NCBI RefSeq assembly: GCF_014489535.1
Contig: NZ_CP060783.1
Location: forward strand, 4,237,501-4,301,500
Origin: Diaphorobacter aerolatus
GTDB taxonomy: Bacteria > Pseudomonadota > Gammaproteobacteria > Burkholderiales > Burkholderiaceae_C
Reading direction: 5' to 3'
DNA: 64,000 nt
Shown here: in pieces, positions 9,166 through 17,297 of the stretch
Position numbering within the stretch: the first letter of the stretch is position 1
Layout: each line of letters opens with the position of its first letter
Notes under the pieces: generated by a model
The model's input: only the letters and a program-made list of their open reading frames with translations
Database searches by the model: none
Told to the model about the DNA's origin: nothing
Translations under genes and position numbers: made by a program

Positions 9166-10563
9166 GGCTTTCTCCTGCACGGTGATCGACGCGCCGGCCT
9201 TCGGGGTCGTGATCGATGGCCAGCGGCTTTTCGAGGTGGACGGCAACCTTGGCACCAGGCTGGACATAGACGGAGGCGAAGGCCTGGCCGTAGAGCTTGT
9301 TGACCCAGGCCGACATGTCCCGGACGCCGCCCGCGAGGATCTGGCCGACTGCTTCCTTGCCGCTGATGCCCACGGTGCCGATGGCGCCGTCCGAGCCGAC
9401 GTAGGACATGCGGCCGCTGTCGCTCTCGATGAGCGAGGCCACGCCGGCACCGGCCGCCGTGATCAGGGCCTGCGAGCCGAGGTACTGCTGGGCGTTGCTG
9501 CGCCGTTCGCCACTGACGCAGGGGATGCCGTGCGGATCGCTGATCCAGCCCAGGCCGTCGCGCTGCTGGTTGTTCTGCTGGTTGCCTTCGCGGTCTTCGG
9601 GGATGGTGCGGATCGTGCCGTCGTTGAAGACGAAGGTGATGCTGCGTACCTGGCCGCGCACGCACGAGAGCGTCCAGTCACCCGATGCGGTTCCGCTGAA
9701 CACGGCGCCGGCCACGTCGGGAATATCAATCCCGTTGGCCGTGAGGTTGTCCGGGCCGACCAGCACCTTGAAGGGGTACGGATCGTTCACCGTCCCGTCG
9801 ATCGGCACACGACCGATCAGCGCGGTCATCGCGACCGACCCCATCAGCGTTGAGTTGGTTGGCACGGTATAGACCGGCTTGGCGCTCTTGACGCCTGCCG
9901 CACGTGCGCCGGCGTTCGCCACGGTTTCCGCGGTCGTTTCCAGCGTGCTTTGCGCCGGGCCGAAGCTCGTCGGGAAGCTCATGCCGCTGCCCGTGCCACG
10001 ACTGCCGTTGCGTCCCTCGGCCTTCTTCGCGTCGTCCGGTTCGACCCAGCGCATGCCGCCTTCCATGTCGGCCTCGTCGCCATCGCGCAGCCCCAGGCCC
10101 ACGGGCAGATCGGCATGGCCGCCGCCGCGCCCGCCGATGCTGTCCAGACGCCGCTGCAGGTCGGCGAGCAGCCCTTCGGTCTGCTGGCGCGCGCTGGCCG
10201 CCTGTTCCTGGTCGCGGCGCAGGTTGGAGCGCTCGGATTCGAGGGCCGAATTGATGCGCTGATCGATGGAGTTCTCGCGCTGGCGCAGCCGCTGGTTTTC
10301 CTCGCGCTGCGACTTGTTGTCGGTCAGCGCGGTCTGAAGCTCGGTGCGCAACTGCTTTACCTGGGCGACGAGCGTTGCCACTGTATCGCGGGGGTATCGC
10401 CTTCGATGCCCAACGCCTTCATTTCCTCGGGTGTGAGCTTGGCGCCGGCATCCGGGGCGAGCGGCGCCGACGAGCTTCCACCCGAAAACAACCGGATGGC
10501 GACGAACAGCACTAGCAAGGCGACCGGGATCATCAGCCACTTGAGCAAGCCGTTACTGCGCAT
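9146..10563 (-). CDS. TraB/VirB10-like ICE protein, TIGR03752/PFL_4705 family, frame broken by one base
   Basis: The N-terminal 60 residues (MRSNGLLKWLMIPVALLVLF anchor, then LTPEEMKALGIEG) and the remaining 410 residues (coiled coil VKQLRTELQ to LQRRLDS, then a beta-rich domain with GWISDPHGIPC) lie in two frames. One base added to the G5 run at 10390-10394 joins them as GDTPRDTVATLV, giving 472 residues. VirB10-like proteins span from inner to outer membrane in the secretion channel. It overlaps TIGR03749 upstream by 11 bases. The break matches the homopolymer-loss pattern seen elsewhere in the window. Confidence 0.8.
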
Positions 10564-11470
10564 GGCGGGCCTCCTTGCCGTCGCCGGCTTCAGCTTCCGG
10601 TTGCGGCAGATGCACGGCCGGGTCGAAGCGGTGGATCGCCGGCAGCAGCGACTGCGCCAGGCCGTGCCCTCGCGTCACCAGGTACAGGACGGTCGTGTCC
10701 TCGGGCGTTCCGCGCGGGCCGAGCGCCTCGTGCTGGAAGGTGGCGGTGAGGAAGTCGCCTTGCAGCACGCGCGGGTCGAGCGTGATCCTGCCCGCGCCGG
10801 TGTTGGTCAAGCGCACGGCAGTGACCCACTGGTCTTCCAGACGCCACGACGCGAGCGCGACCGCGCGCACCGGCAGCGTCGGCATCAGCGTGCCGAGGTC
10901 GAGGTCACGGCGCAGGTTGACCCGCATGACACCCGGCAGCGGCTCCACGGTGCGCAGCGGCGCATAGAGGTTCTGCGCAGCGAAGCGCGTCAGCACGACA
11001 GGGACCGGAGTTTCGCGCCGCGCGGTCCGCGCACCTGCCTGGCCCTGGGCGCGTGCCGGGGCCTCATCGGCACCGCCTGCCTGATCGCCGTAGCGCGCCG
11101 GGGTGCTGCTGCCCTCGACGATGCGCACCGGCTCCAGCTCGGCCTCGCCGTCCTTGGGCGGCTCGGCCGCGATGTCGAGCAGGATCAGCGCGCCCGTGTC
11201 GGCGTCCTGCAGTTGCAGCCGCGTGGGCTCGATCGGTTCGCTGGCGCGCAGGTACACCGCGCCGCCCGCGCTCTGCACGCGCAGGCGTTCGCCCACGCCC
11301 GCGGGCACGCCCACGCGCACGTTCCGGTCGATGAACACGATGCGTTCCTGACCGACCTTCAGCGGCACTGCCAGTGGCATGCGTTCCCAACGCAGGATCT
11401 CCACCGCCTGGGCGACGGGTGCCGCGGCCACGGCCAGTAGCCCCAGCAGCGCGAGTACAGGATGCTTCAT
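10553..11470 (-). CDS. TraK/VirB9-like ICE protein, TIGR03749/PFL_4704 family
   Basis: 305 residues from ATG 11470, overlapping the upstream stop (ATGA). A signal peptide (LALLGLLAVAAAPVAQA) leads a periplasmic beta-rich protein with WERMPLAVPL, IVFIDRNVRVG and a C-terminal half with FAAQNLYAPLRT and LYLVTRGHGL. This position and length fit the secretin-like TraK/VirB9 partner of the outer-membrane core complex; that assignment is by analogy. A proline- and arginine-rich linker separates two domains. Confidence 0.82.
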   Translation of the reverse strand: MKHPVLALLGLLAVAAAPVAQAVEILRWERMPLAVPLKVGQERIVFIDRNVRVGVPAGVGERLRVQSAGGAVYLRASEPIEPTRLQLQDADTGALILLDIAAEPPKDGEAELEPVRIVEGSSTPARYGDQAGGADEAPARAQGQAGARTARRETPVPVVLTRFAAQNLYAPLRTVEPLPGVMRVNLRRDLDLGTLMPTLPVRAVALASWRLEDQWVTAVRLTNTGAGRITLDPRVLQGDFLTATFQHEALGPRGTPEDTTVLYLVTRGHGLAQSLLPAIHRFDPAVHLPQPEAEAGDGKEARHAQ

Positions 11471-12159
11471 GGGGTGTTTCCTCCTTGAGGCGCTTGCGGA
11501 GACAGGCCACTCGACGCCGGGCGCGCCGGCTCCGGTGCACTGATGCGCTGGGGCGCGCCTTCGTAGCAGTCCAGCGCCAGGCCGAACGGGTTGCGGGCGG
11601 GATCGACGTCCACCCGCGTGACCTTGATCGGATAACGCACCAGGGCGCGCTTGACCTGCTCGGCGCCGTAGTACTCGTCCGCCGTGATGTCCAGCGTCAC
11701 CACCCAGTCGCGATCGGACACGGTGCGCACGCGCGCCGTGGGGTCGTCGCCATAGCCGCGGCCGGGAATCTCGTAGATGCCGCGCACGCGCTGGCGTAGC
11801 TCGCCGGTGGAGCGGCGGTAGTCGTAGTCCGCGCGAAGGAAGGCCTGGCAGGACGGGGTGAGGTACGGCGAGAGCGTGTGGAGGTTGCGCGAGTAGTCTT
11901 CTTCGCCATTGGTCGGCCAGCGGTTCAGCGTCTGGAACACGTAGAACGTGAACGCATAGACCGATTCGGGCGGCACTTCCCACCACTTGCGGGTACTGCC
12001 AGAGCGCAGGTCGGGCGGGACGTGGATGGTCAGGTCGCGCGGCGCGCTCCACCAGCCGCCGCCCATGACCAGGGCGACAATGACCAGCGCGCCCGCGCCC
12101 AGGCGCAAGGTCTTGATGTGCGCCTGCAGGTGGGCGATCTCGTTCTTGAAGCGACTCAT
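11467..12159 (-). CDS. TraE/VirB8-like ICE protein, TIGR03746/PFL_4703 family
   Basis: 230 residues from ATG 12159, which overlaps the stop of the TIGR03750 gene. One membrane helix (LGAGALVIVALVMGGGWW, residues about 21-38) is followed by a periplasmic domain with DLTIHVPPDL, YAFTFYVFQTLNRWP and LDITADEYYG. This is the topology of VirB8/TraE inner-membrane scaffold proteins. The C terminus is proline/alanine rich. Operon genes on both sides overlap it by 4 bases. Confidence 0.83.
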   Translation of the reverse strand: MSRFKNEIAHLQAHIKTLRLGAGALVIVALVMGGGWWSAPRDLTIHVPPDLRSGSTRKWWEVPPESVYAFTFYVFQTLNRWPTNGEEDYSRNLHTLSPYLTPSCQAFLRADYDYRRSTGELRQRVRGIYEIPGRGYGDDPTARVRTVSDRDWVVTLDITADEYYGAEQVKRALVRYPIKVTRVDVDPARNPFGLALDCYEGAPQRISAPEPARPASSGLSPQAPQGGNTP

Positions 12160-12554
12160 CGCATGCTCCTGCGGGTGGACCAGAAGCCCGAGCGCGAGAT
12201 CAGCACGTGGCCGCCCACCCAGCCGGCCATCAGCGGATGGCCCGTTGCGATGCGCCACTGCAACTGCCGATAAAGCCAGGTGTCGGGGCGCCCACGCTTG
12301 AGGCGGCGCAGGATGCCGCCGCCGATGAACACGCCCAAGGCCACGCCCAGGACAACGAACGTCGGTGCGATGGCGATCGTGCGGAACACCCACGAAAGCG
12401 GCGCGCCGACCAGCAGGCCGGCGGCGCCGGACAGGCCGCAGCAGATCCACAGCTCGTCGGCGGTGAGGCCGCGCACGACAACGGGATGGCGGTTGAGCCG
12501 GTGCGGAAGGAACGTGACCGTCCCGTCCGCACGGACGTGCTGCTGCTCGGACAT
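12156..12554 (-). CDS. Conjugative transfer region protein, TIGR03750 family
   Basis: 132 residues. Two hydrophobic helices (LWICCGLSGAAGLLVGAPL and TFVVLGVALGVFIGGGIL) lie after a polar N terminus with FLPHRLNRHP, and the tail is basic (RRLKRGRPDTWLYRQLQ). The small two-helix inner-membrane architecture resembles VirB3/TraL components, an inference from topology and order. The stop overlaps the next ATG. Confidence 0.82.
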   Translation of the reverse strand: MSEQQHVRADGTVTFLPHRLNRHPVVVRGLTADELWICCGLSGAAGLLVGAPLSWVFRTIAIAPTFVVLGVALGVFIGGGILRRLKRGRPDTWLYRQLQWRIATGHPLMAGWVGGHVLISRSGFWSTRRSMR

Positions 12555-12566
12555 ACCGGCCTCGCC

Positions 12567-12926
12567 TTACAGGATGCCCGTGGCTTCGGTGAGCAGCCAG
12601 ATGCCGATCACGAGCAACACGGCGCCGATGGCGACCGTGAGGCCGAATTGGCCCCACGTCTTGCGGCCGGTGTGGATCTCCGCGTAGGTTCCGTAGGCGT
12701 GGTAGCAGACGCCGATGAACATCGACGCCACCACCAGCAGGGCCACGAGCATGATGATGTCGTAGCCGTAGTTGCGGATCGTCTCCATGATGCCGTTGCC
12801 GGTGCCGCGCGTCGGGTTCTCCAACTGCGGCAGGCCTTGCGCGAACGACAGCGCGGGCAGCGCGGCGGCGCCCAGGGCCATGGCGGCGCGCTGGGCGAGA
12901 CGGGAAGTGAGGATGCGGTTGTGCAT
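12567..12926 (-). CDS. ICE membrane protein, TIGR03745/PFL_4702 family (pilin-like)
   Basis: 119 residues with a long signal-like leader (ALGAAALPALSFA) and two hydrophobic helices (DIIMLVALLVVASMFIGVC, VAIGAVLLVIGIWLL) around a short basic loop (HTGRKTW). Size and layout fit a VirB2/TrbC-type pilin or its relative, but no processing site is proven. It lies between TIGR03758 and TIGR03750 in the usual ICE order. Confidence 0.8.
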   Translation of the reverse strand: MHNRILTSRLAQRAAMALGAAALPALSFAQGLPQLENPTRGTGNGIMETIRNYGYDIIMLVALLVVASMFIGVCYHAYGTYAEIHTGRKTWGQFGLTVAIGAVLLVIGIWLLTEATGIL

Positions 12927-12942
12927 GGTCGGGCCTTTCAGG

Positions 12943-13176
12943 TCAGGACAGAAGGAAGAAACTCAGGACGAGGTACATCGCGACGAAGCGGATGCAGACG
13001 CCGAGGAACTGGCGCTGGTTGAGGCGGCTCTCGGACCACCCCACGTAGGCCGTTCGGATGGCCCAGACGCCCCACACGAGCAGGACCGCGAACACGACGC
13101 CGACCAGGACGGTCGCCATTGCGGAAGGCGCGATGCCGCTGTTGGCTTGAAATGCCGAGACCTGGGCGCCGTTCAT
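12943..13176 (-). CDS. ICE membrane protein, TIGR03758/PFL_4701 family
   Basis: 77 residues with two hydrophobic segments (VLVGVVFAVLLVWGVWAI and FVAMYLVLSFFLL) separated by a polar loop. A small inner-membrane subunit of the transfer apparatus. The ATG at 13176 overlaps the TGA of the repaired RAQPRD frame (ATGA), which supports that repair. Confidence 0.82.
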   Translation of the reverse strand: MNGAQVSAFQANSGIAPSAMATVLVGVVFAVLLVWGVWAIRTAYVGWSESRLNQRQFLGVCIRFVAMYLVLSFFLLS

Positions 13177-13555
13177 TGCTTGCCCCCCGCAGTCGTCGCC
13201 GGCAGCGGCTCGGCCGCCCGCTCGGTGCGGTAGTCGCCGGCCAGTTCGGAGGGTCGCGCGGCTGAGCGCGCGATGGCGTCAGGTGAAACTGGATGCCGGC
13301 GCGAACGCGCGCCAGGTCAGCCAGCAGCCGCGGGTAGTCGAAGTGGTAGCGCTCGCCCGGCTGGATGGGGGCATGCGCGGCGCTGTCCGCGACGGTGCGC
13401 TCCAGCGCGTCGAGCTGGCGCAGTGCGGCGACCAGCTCCTGGCGCTGTGCCGGAGACTCGGCCAAGGCCATCTGGGACTGACCCAGCAGGAGGGCCGTCA
13501 CGAGAAAAGTGGGCACGCCGCGATGCGCGGCGCGCAGCCAGATCGAAGCCACCAT
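13173..13555 (-). CDS. RAQPRD-family ICE protein (TIGR01690/PFL_4700), frame broken by one base
   Basis: A signal peptide (VTALLLGQSQMALA) precedes a helical region and the diagnostic motif SRAQPRD. After RAQPRD the reading frame leaves the family sequence; adding one base to the run at 13251-13253 restores ELAGDYRTER and ends at a TGA overlapping the next ATG, 127 residues in all. As sequenced the frame runs on over the TIGR03758 gene to 12938. This is the first gene of the leftward transfer operon beside the cargo region. The function of the family is unknown. Confidence 0.78.
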
Positions 13556-13686
13556 CGCGCCATTCCTGTGTGATCAGCAATGGGGTGATCGTGGAGATCA
13601 GGGCTGTTTTAGGCCGCAAACAATAGGAACTGGCGGACGACCGGATTGGGCATACCGCGAGCGAACCTACAAAAGCCCGGGTGGAG

Positions 13687-13752
13687 TTTCGATTATTGCG
13701 TTTTTCGAGTGTTTCGAATATGATCGGCTCTGCAACCGTTTTCGCTTAGGAG
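13687..13752 (+). promoter_or_regulatory. Sigma-70 promoter of the HTH-PIN-CBASS operon with TTTCGA repeats
   Basis: TTGCGT (13696-13701) and TATGAT (13719-13724) are spaced by 17 bp, in an AT-rich pocket of an otherwise GC-rich region. Three direct copies of TTTCGA (13687-13692, 13703-13708, 13712-13717) overlap the promoter and are candidate operator half-sites, plausibly for the HTH antitoxin encoded next (inference). AGGAG at 13748-13752 precedes the ATG at 13759. Confidence 0.6.
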
Positions 13753-13758
13753 CTACCC

Positions 13759-14229
13759 ATGACCACCGCCACTGCCCAATCCAAGATGACCCTTCCCGCC
13801 GCGGGAGAGGTTAAGGCAGCCGTCCAGGGTCAACGTGCCTTGGCGGCTTACCTCGCAACCCAGTTCGAGACGCAGCACATCCAGATCTTTGATGACCACA
13901 AACAGGCTCATCAGGTGGAACTGCCTACCTCGGCTTTACGCCTGCTGGTCGACATCCTGGCCGAGTTGGCCGATGGCAATGCAGTAAAGGTGGTGCCCGT
14001 CCATGCAGAGCTGACGACCCAAGAGGCGGCGGACTTGCTCAACGTGTCCCGTCCCCATTTCGTCAAGCTGCTAGAAGATGGGGTGTTGGCATTTCATCGC
14101 ACCGGCAAGCACCGCAGGGTGAGGTTCGCCGATCTGATGCAGTACAAGGAAGCGCGCGAGCGCGCCAGTGAGCAGGCGATGGCCGAACTCGCTCAGCAGT
14201 CGCAAGAGTTGGGAATGGGATACGAATGA
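13759..14229 (+). CDS. HTH/excisionase-type DNA-binding protein, probable antitoxin of PIN toxin
   Basis: 156 residues. The C-terminal half holds a MerR/excisionase-type helix-turn-helix (LTTQEAADLLNVSRPHFVKL, then LEDGVLAFHRTGKHRRVRF, residues about 83-125). The N-terminal half has no recognised fold. The gene overlaps the PIN gene by 4 bases (ATGA), the arrangement of VapBC-like toxin-antitoxin pairs in which the antitoxin autoregulates the operon. It is the first gene of a plus-strand operon leading into CBASS. Confidence 0.75.
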   Translation: MTTATAQSKMTLPAAGEVKAAVQGQRALAAYLATQFETQHIQIFDDHKQAHQVELPTSALRLLVDILAELADGNAVKVVPVHAELTTQEAADLLNVSRPHFVKLLEDGVLAFHRTGKHRRVRFADLMQYKEARERASEQAMAELAQQSQELGMGYE

Positions 14230-14801
14230 GGCATTCCCCATTCACCGCCGTCTACGACGCGTGCGTTCTATATCCCGCGCCACTGCGGGATTTCCTGATG
14301 TGGCTCGGCCTGTCTGGCCGCTTCCGGGCGCGGTGGAGCCAAGCCATTCATGAGGAGTGGAAACGCAATCTGTTGATCAACCGCCCCGATCTCACCCGGG
14401 TTCAGGTCGACAGGACGTCGGATCTCATGGACAGGGCCATTCCGGACGGCTTGGTGGAGGGCTACGAAGCGCTCGTGGCAGGCCTGACATTACCCGATCC
14501 GAACGATCGGCACGTCCTGGCTGCGGCGATTCGCTGCGGTGCGAGCGTGATTGTGACGTTCAACGAACGTGATTTCCCGAACGATCTGCTGGCTCCGTAC
14601 GGCATCGAATCGCAGCACCCCGATGAGTTTGTGGACAACCTGCTGGATCTGGATGCGGCCGCCGTAGTGTCGGCTGCGCAGCGCCAGCGTGCCCAACTCA
14701 AGCATCCGCCGATCGATGTGGACCGCTATCTCGAAATCCTGCTGCGCCAAGGCCTTGTGCAAACGACCAAGGTGCTGGCGACCTATCGCACCATTCTCTG
14801 A
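14226..14801 (+). CDS. PIN-domain protein, probable toxin ribonuclease
   Basis: 191 residues. The PIN fold shows the N-terminal acidic residue in VYDACVLYP (D11) and the later acidic cluster in LPDPNDRHVLAAA, followed by VIVTFNERDFP. PIN proteins are Mg-dependent ribonucleases; in VapBC-like modules they inhibit translation when the antitoxin is lost. The start overlaps the HTH gene's stop and the stop lies 17 nt before the TRIP13 gene, so it is probably co-transcribed with CBASS. Its target RNA cannot be predicted. Confidence 0.75.
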   Translation: MRHSPFTAVYDACVLYPAPLRDFLMWLGLSGRFRARWSQAIHEEWKRNLLINRPDLTRVQVDRTSDLMDRAIPDGLVEGYEALVAGLTLPDPNDRHVLAAAIRCGASVIVTFNERDFPNDLLAPYGIESQHPDEFVDNLLDLDAAAVVSAAQRQRAQLKHPPIDVDRYLEILLRQGLVQTTKVLATYRTIL

Positions 14802-14818
14802 CCCGCCGAGAGCCACGG

Positions 14819-15733
14819 ATGACCAAGAATCCTTCATCAGACGCCACTTTGCCGAAAGGCATCCATCGAAGCTGGAAGCTGCCGGATAAGTCGCTGGGTG
14901 ACTTGTGGGATTCGATCGTGATGGACGAAGCCATCAAAAAACAGTTGCTGTCACAAGCGATCGTCAACTTCACGGTGCGCCCCAAGGTGGAGCGCACGGT
15001 ACTCCCCCTGCACGGCGTGATCTTGTTGGTCGGCCCGCCGGGGACTGGGAAGACCTCCTTGGCACGGGGCTTGGCGCATCGTGTGGCCGAATCTTTTTCT
15101 TCTGCGAAGTTTCGATTGCTGGAAGTGGAGCCTCACACGCTGACGAGCTCTGCAATGGGAAAGACTCAACGCGCCGTGGCAGACCTGTTCTCGCAATCGA
15201 TCGCAGAATCCGCAGCGGCGGGCCCGACGATCGTCCTTCTGGACGAGGTCGAAACGCTTGCGGCTGATCGAGCGAAGCTCAGCCTGGAAGCCAACCCGGT
15301 TGATGTGCACCGGGCCACCGACGCGGTGTTGGTGCAGTTGGACATGTTGGCCGAACGCAACCCGCATCTGCTGTTCGTGGCCACCAGCAACTTCCCACAG
15401 GCCGTCGACAGTGCCTTCCTATCTCGTTGCGACATGGTGATGGAGGTGCCACTGCCCGGCAAGGATGCCTGCAAGCAGATCCTAGTGGACTGCCTGAATG
15501 GCCTGGCAAAGACATTTCCGGGGATTGGCAAGCTTTCCTCGGCTCACCAGTTCGACGCGTGCGCTGGCGAGTGCGTCGGATTGGATGGTCGGGCCATTCG
15601 CAAGGTCGTAGCCAACGCCCTCGCGGCCGACCCGCAAGTGGCTATCGATCCGAACAAGCTTTCCGTAGAGCACTTGCGCAGTGCGATACGACAGGCAAAG
15701 CAAATGCGCCTTCAAGGAGGGAAGCAAAAATGA
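14819..15733 (+). CDS. cap6: TRIP13/Pch2-like AAA+ ATPase of type III CBASS (Cap6)
   Basis: 304 residues. Walker A GPPGTGKT (residues 72-79), Walker B LLDE (140-143), a sensor-1 region (LLFVATSNFPQ) and an arginine-finger region (FLSRCD) mark an AAA+ ATPase. In type III CBASS the TRIP13-like ATPase remodels HORMA proteins and switches off the cyclase complex when no phage signal is present. The assignment rests on fold plus the adjacent HORMA, CD-NTase and NucC genes. ATGA overlap with the next gene. Confidence 0.85.
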   Translation: MTKNPSSDATLPKGIHRSWKLPDKSLGDLWDSIVMDEAIKKQLLSQAIVNFTVRPKVERTVLPLHGVILLVGPPGTGKTSLARGLAHRVAESFSSAKFRLLEVEPHTLTSSAMGKTQRAVADLFSQSIAESAAAGPTIVLLDEVETLAADRAKLSLEANPVDVHRATDAVLVQLDMLAERNPHLLFVATSNFPQAVDSAFLSRCDMVMEVPLPGKDACKQILVDCLNGLAKTFPGIGKLSSAHQFDACAGECVGLDGRAIRKVVANALAADPQVAIDPNKLSVEHLRSAIRQAKQMRLQGGKQK

Positions 15734-16200
15734 CCACCGTTGTCAGCCGGACGTTTCGCAGCTCGCCGCACCGCGATGCGTTGCAGACATGGGATGCCAT
15801 TGTCGAACTGCTCACTCAGGGCAAGGACGGCACGGCTCGCTCTGAACTCAGGGCCGTGACGGGCGTGGCCGCCAGCTTGATCGCCGACCAGGCACCCAAG
15901 AGCGCGCCCATCGTTGCGACATGCGATGGACCACGGACCAGGATCTACTGCCTCTTCGACGAAGACGCGATCTATGGTGATGATGCCAACGAAGAAGTCT
16001 TGGGGTTCGAGCCGTTGAAGGGAGACTGGGGAGTCTCGCTGCCGTGTCCGAAGGAGCAGCTCGGCTGGGTGCAAAGCGCGCTCAAAAAGCACAGTTCTCG
16101 CATCATTGCACGGGACTTGAGCCAAGGAATTGCCACGCAGGCGCAGGCCGATGCTGGGCAAGCGCTGTCGCTCGACCTCGGAGGTTTCCTCAAGTCATGA
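15730..16200 (+). CDS. Probable second HORMA-type regulator of CBASS (Cap8-like)
   Basis: 156 residues from ATG 15730, overlapping the TRIP13 stop. No motif is decisive; the sequence includes [19 protein letters not shown] and a central acidic stretch. In type III CBASS with two regulatory proteins, a gene of this size sits beside the HORMA and TRIP13 genes and encodes Cap8, so this is a positional assignment. The stop overlaps the HORMA start (ATGA). Confidence 0.55.
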
Positions 16201-16697
16201 GCACCGTCGCCACCTACTCGTACACGCACTCGGTTACCTATGTGACCGACAACATCCTCAAGAGCTTGAAAGACATCATCCTGCTCAGTGGGCTGGACCC
16301 TGAGCACTTTGCGGATCGCTGGGAGAGCAATACCCGAGCCATCAAGACGTGGCTCGGGACCGGTGATCTGCGCAAGGTGATTCTGGAGATCTACAACCCG
16401 GCAACCGACAAGCTCGTGACCCGATGGGATATCGACATCGTGTATGGGTGGTCCGATGGCGACGGCAGCTTCTGGACAGATACCGAGCAGTTGAAGTACG
16501 CGATCAAGAAAGCTGGGCTGCTGCCATCGCAGGCCAAGTACAAGTTAATGCTCGATACAAAGCCAGGGCGACCTGATGTGGAGGGATGGAGCAAAGGAAG
16601 TTATCGCTCGACGGATGGAATGGTCAAGCAGAGCCTAGGCTCGACTGTCGAACACAGCGGCCTGGCGGGTCAGGCCGGATATTGGAGGCAACGCTGA
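16197..16697 (+). CDS. cap7: Bacterial HORMA-domain protein of type III CBASS (Cap7)
   Basis: 166 residues. The N terminus has the bacterial HORMA pattern [19 protein letters not shown] followed by LSGLDP and a beta-rich core ([20 protein letters not shown]). HORMA proteins bind a closure peptide and the CD-NTase, licensing second-messenger synthesis during infection. The start overlaps the upstream stop and the stop overlaps the CD-NTase start (TGATG), so HORMA and cyclase are made in step. Confidence 0.82.
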
Positions 16698-17297
16698 TGC
16701 TGTCGATCGATGAAGCTTTTCGCAAGTTCAAGTCGCGTCTGGAACTCAACGAACGCGAACAGAAGAATGCCTCGCAACGCCAGAACGAAGTGCGGGACTA
16801 CCTGCAGACCAAGTTCGGCATTGCGCGCAGCTTCCTGACCGGTTCCTATGCTCGATACACGAAGACGAAGCCGCTCAAGGATATCGACATCTTCTTCGTG
16901 CTGAAGGACTCGGAGAAGCATTACCACGGCAAGGCCGCATCGGTAGTGCTGGATGATTTCCACTCTGCATTGGTGGAGAAATACGGTTCGGCGGCCGTGC
17001 GCAAACAGGCGCGCTCGATCAACGTGGATTTCGGTGTTCACATCGACGCGGAGGACAACACGGACTACCGGGTGGTCAGCGTGGATGCGGTGCCCGCATT
17101 CGATACCGGCGACCAGTATGAGATCCCCGATACGGCGTCCGGAAAGTGGATCAAGACGGACCCGGAGATCCATAAGGACAAGGCGACCGCAGCGCACCAA
17201 GCCTATGGCAATGAGTGGAAAGGTCTCGTGCGCATGGTGAAGTACTGGAACAACAATCCCAAGCACGGCGATCTGAAGCCGGTGAAGCCCTCGTTCC
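16697..17297 (+). pseudogene. CBASS CD-NTase (cGAS-like cyclase), 5' part, interrupted by IS1071
   Basis: The first 200 codons of a CD-NTase. The nucleotidyltransferase core is intact: GSY at residues 49-51, the metal-binding DID at 62-64 and a third candidate acidic residue D111 (SINVDFGVH). The frame then enters IS1071 and stops after 15 foreign residues at 17344. The remaining 100 codons lie at 48261-48562; removal of the insert and one GTTCC copy rejoins them as [12 protein letters not shown], a 300-residue protein of normal family length. CdnC/CdnD-type enzymes paired with NucC make cyclic tri-AMP; that product is inferred from the effector. Confidence 0.88.
17293..17297. repeat. Left target-site duplication GTTCC
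   Basis: GTTCC directly precedes the outer GGGG end of IS1071 copy 1 and is repeated at 48256-48260 directly after the outer end of copy 3. A 5-bp duplication is the signature of Tn3-family transposition. Confidence 0.9.
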
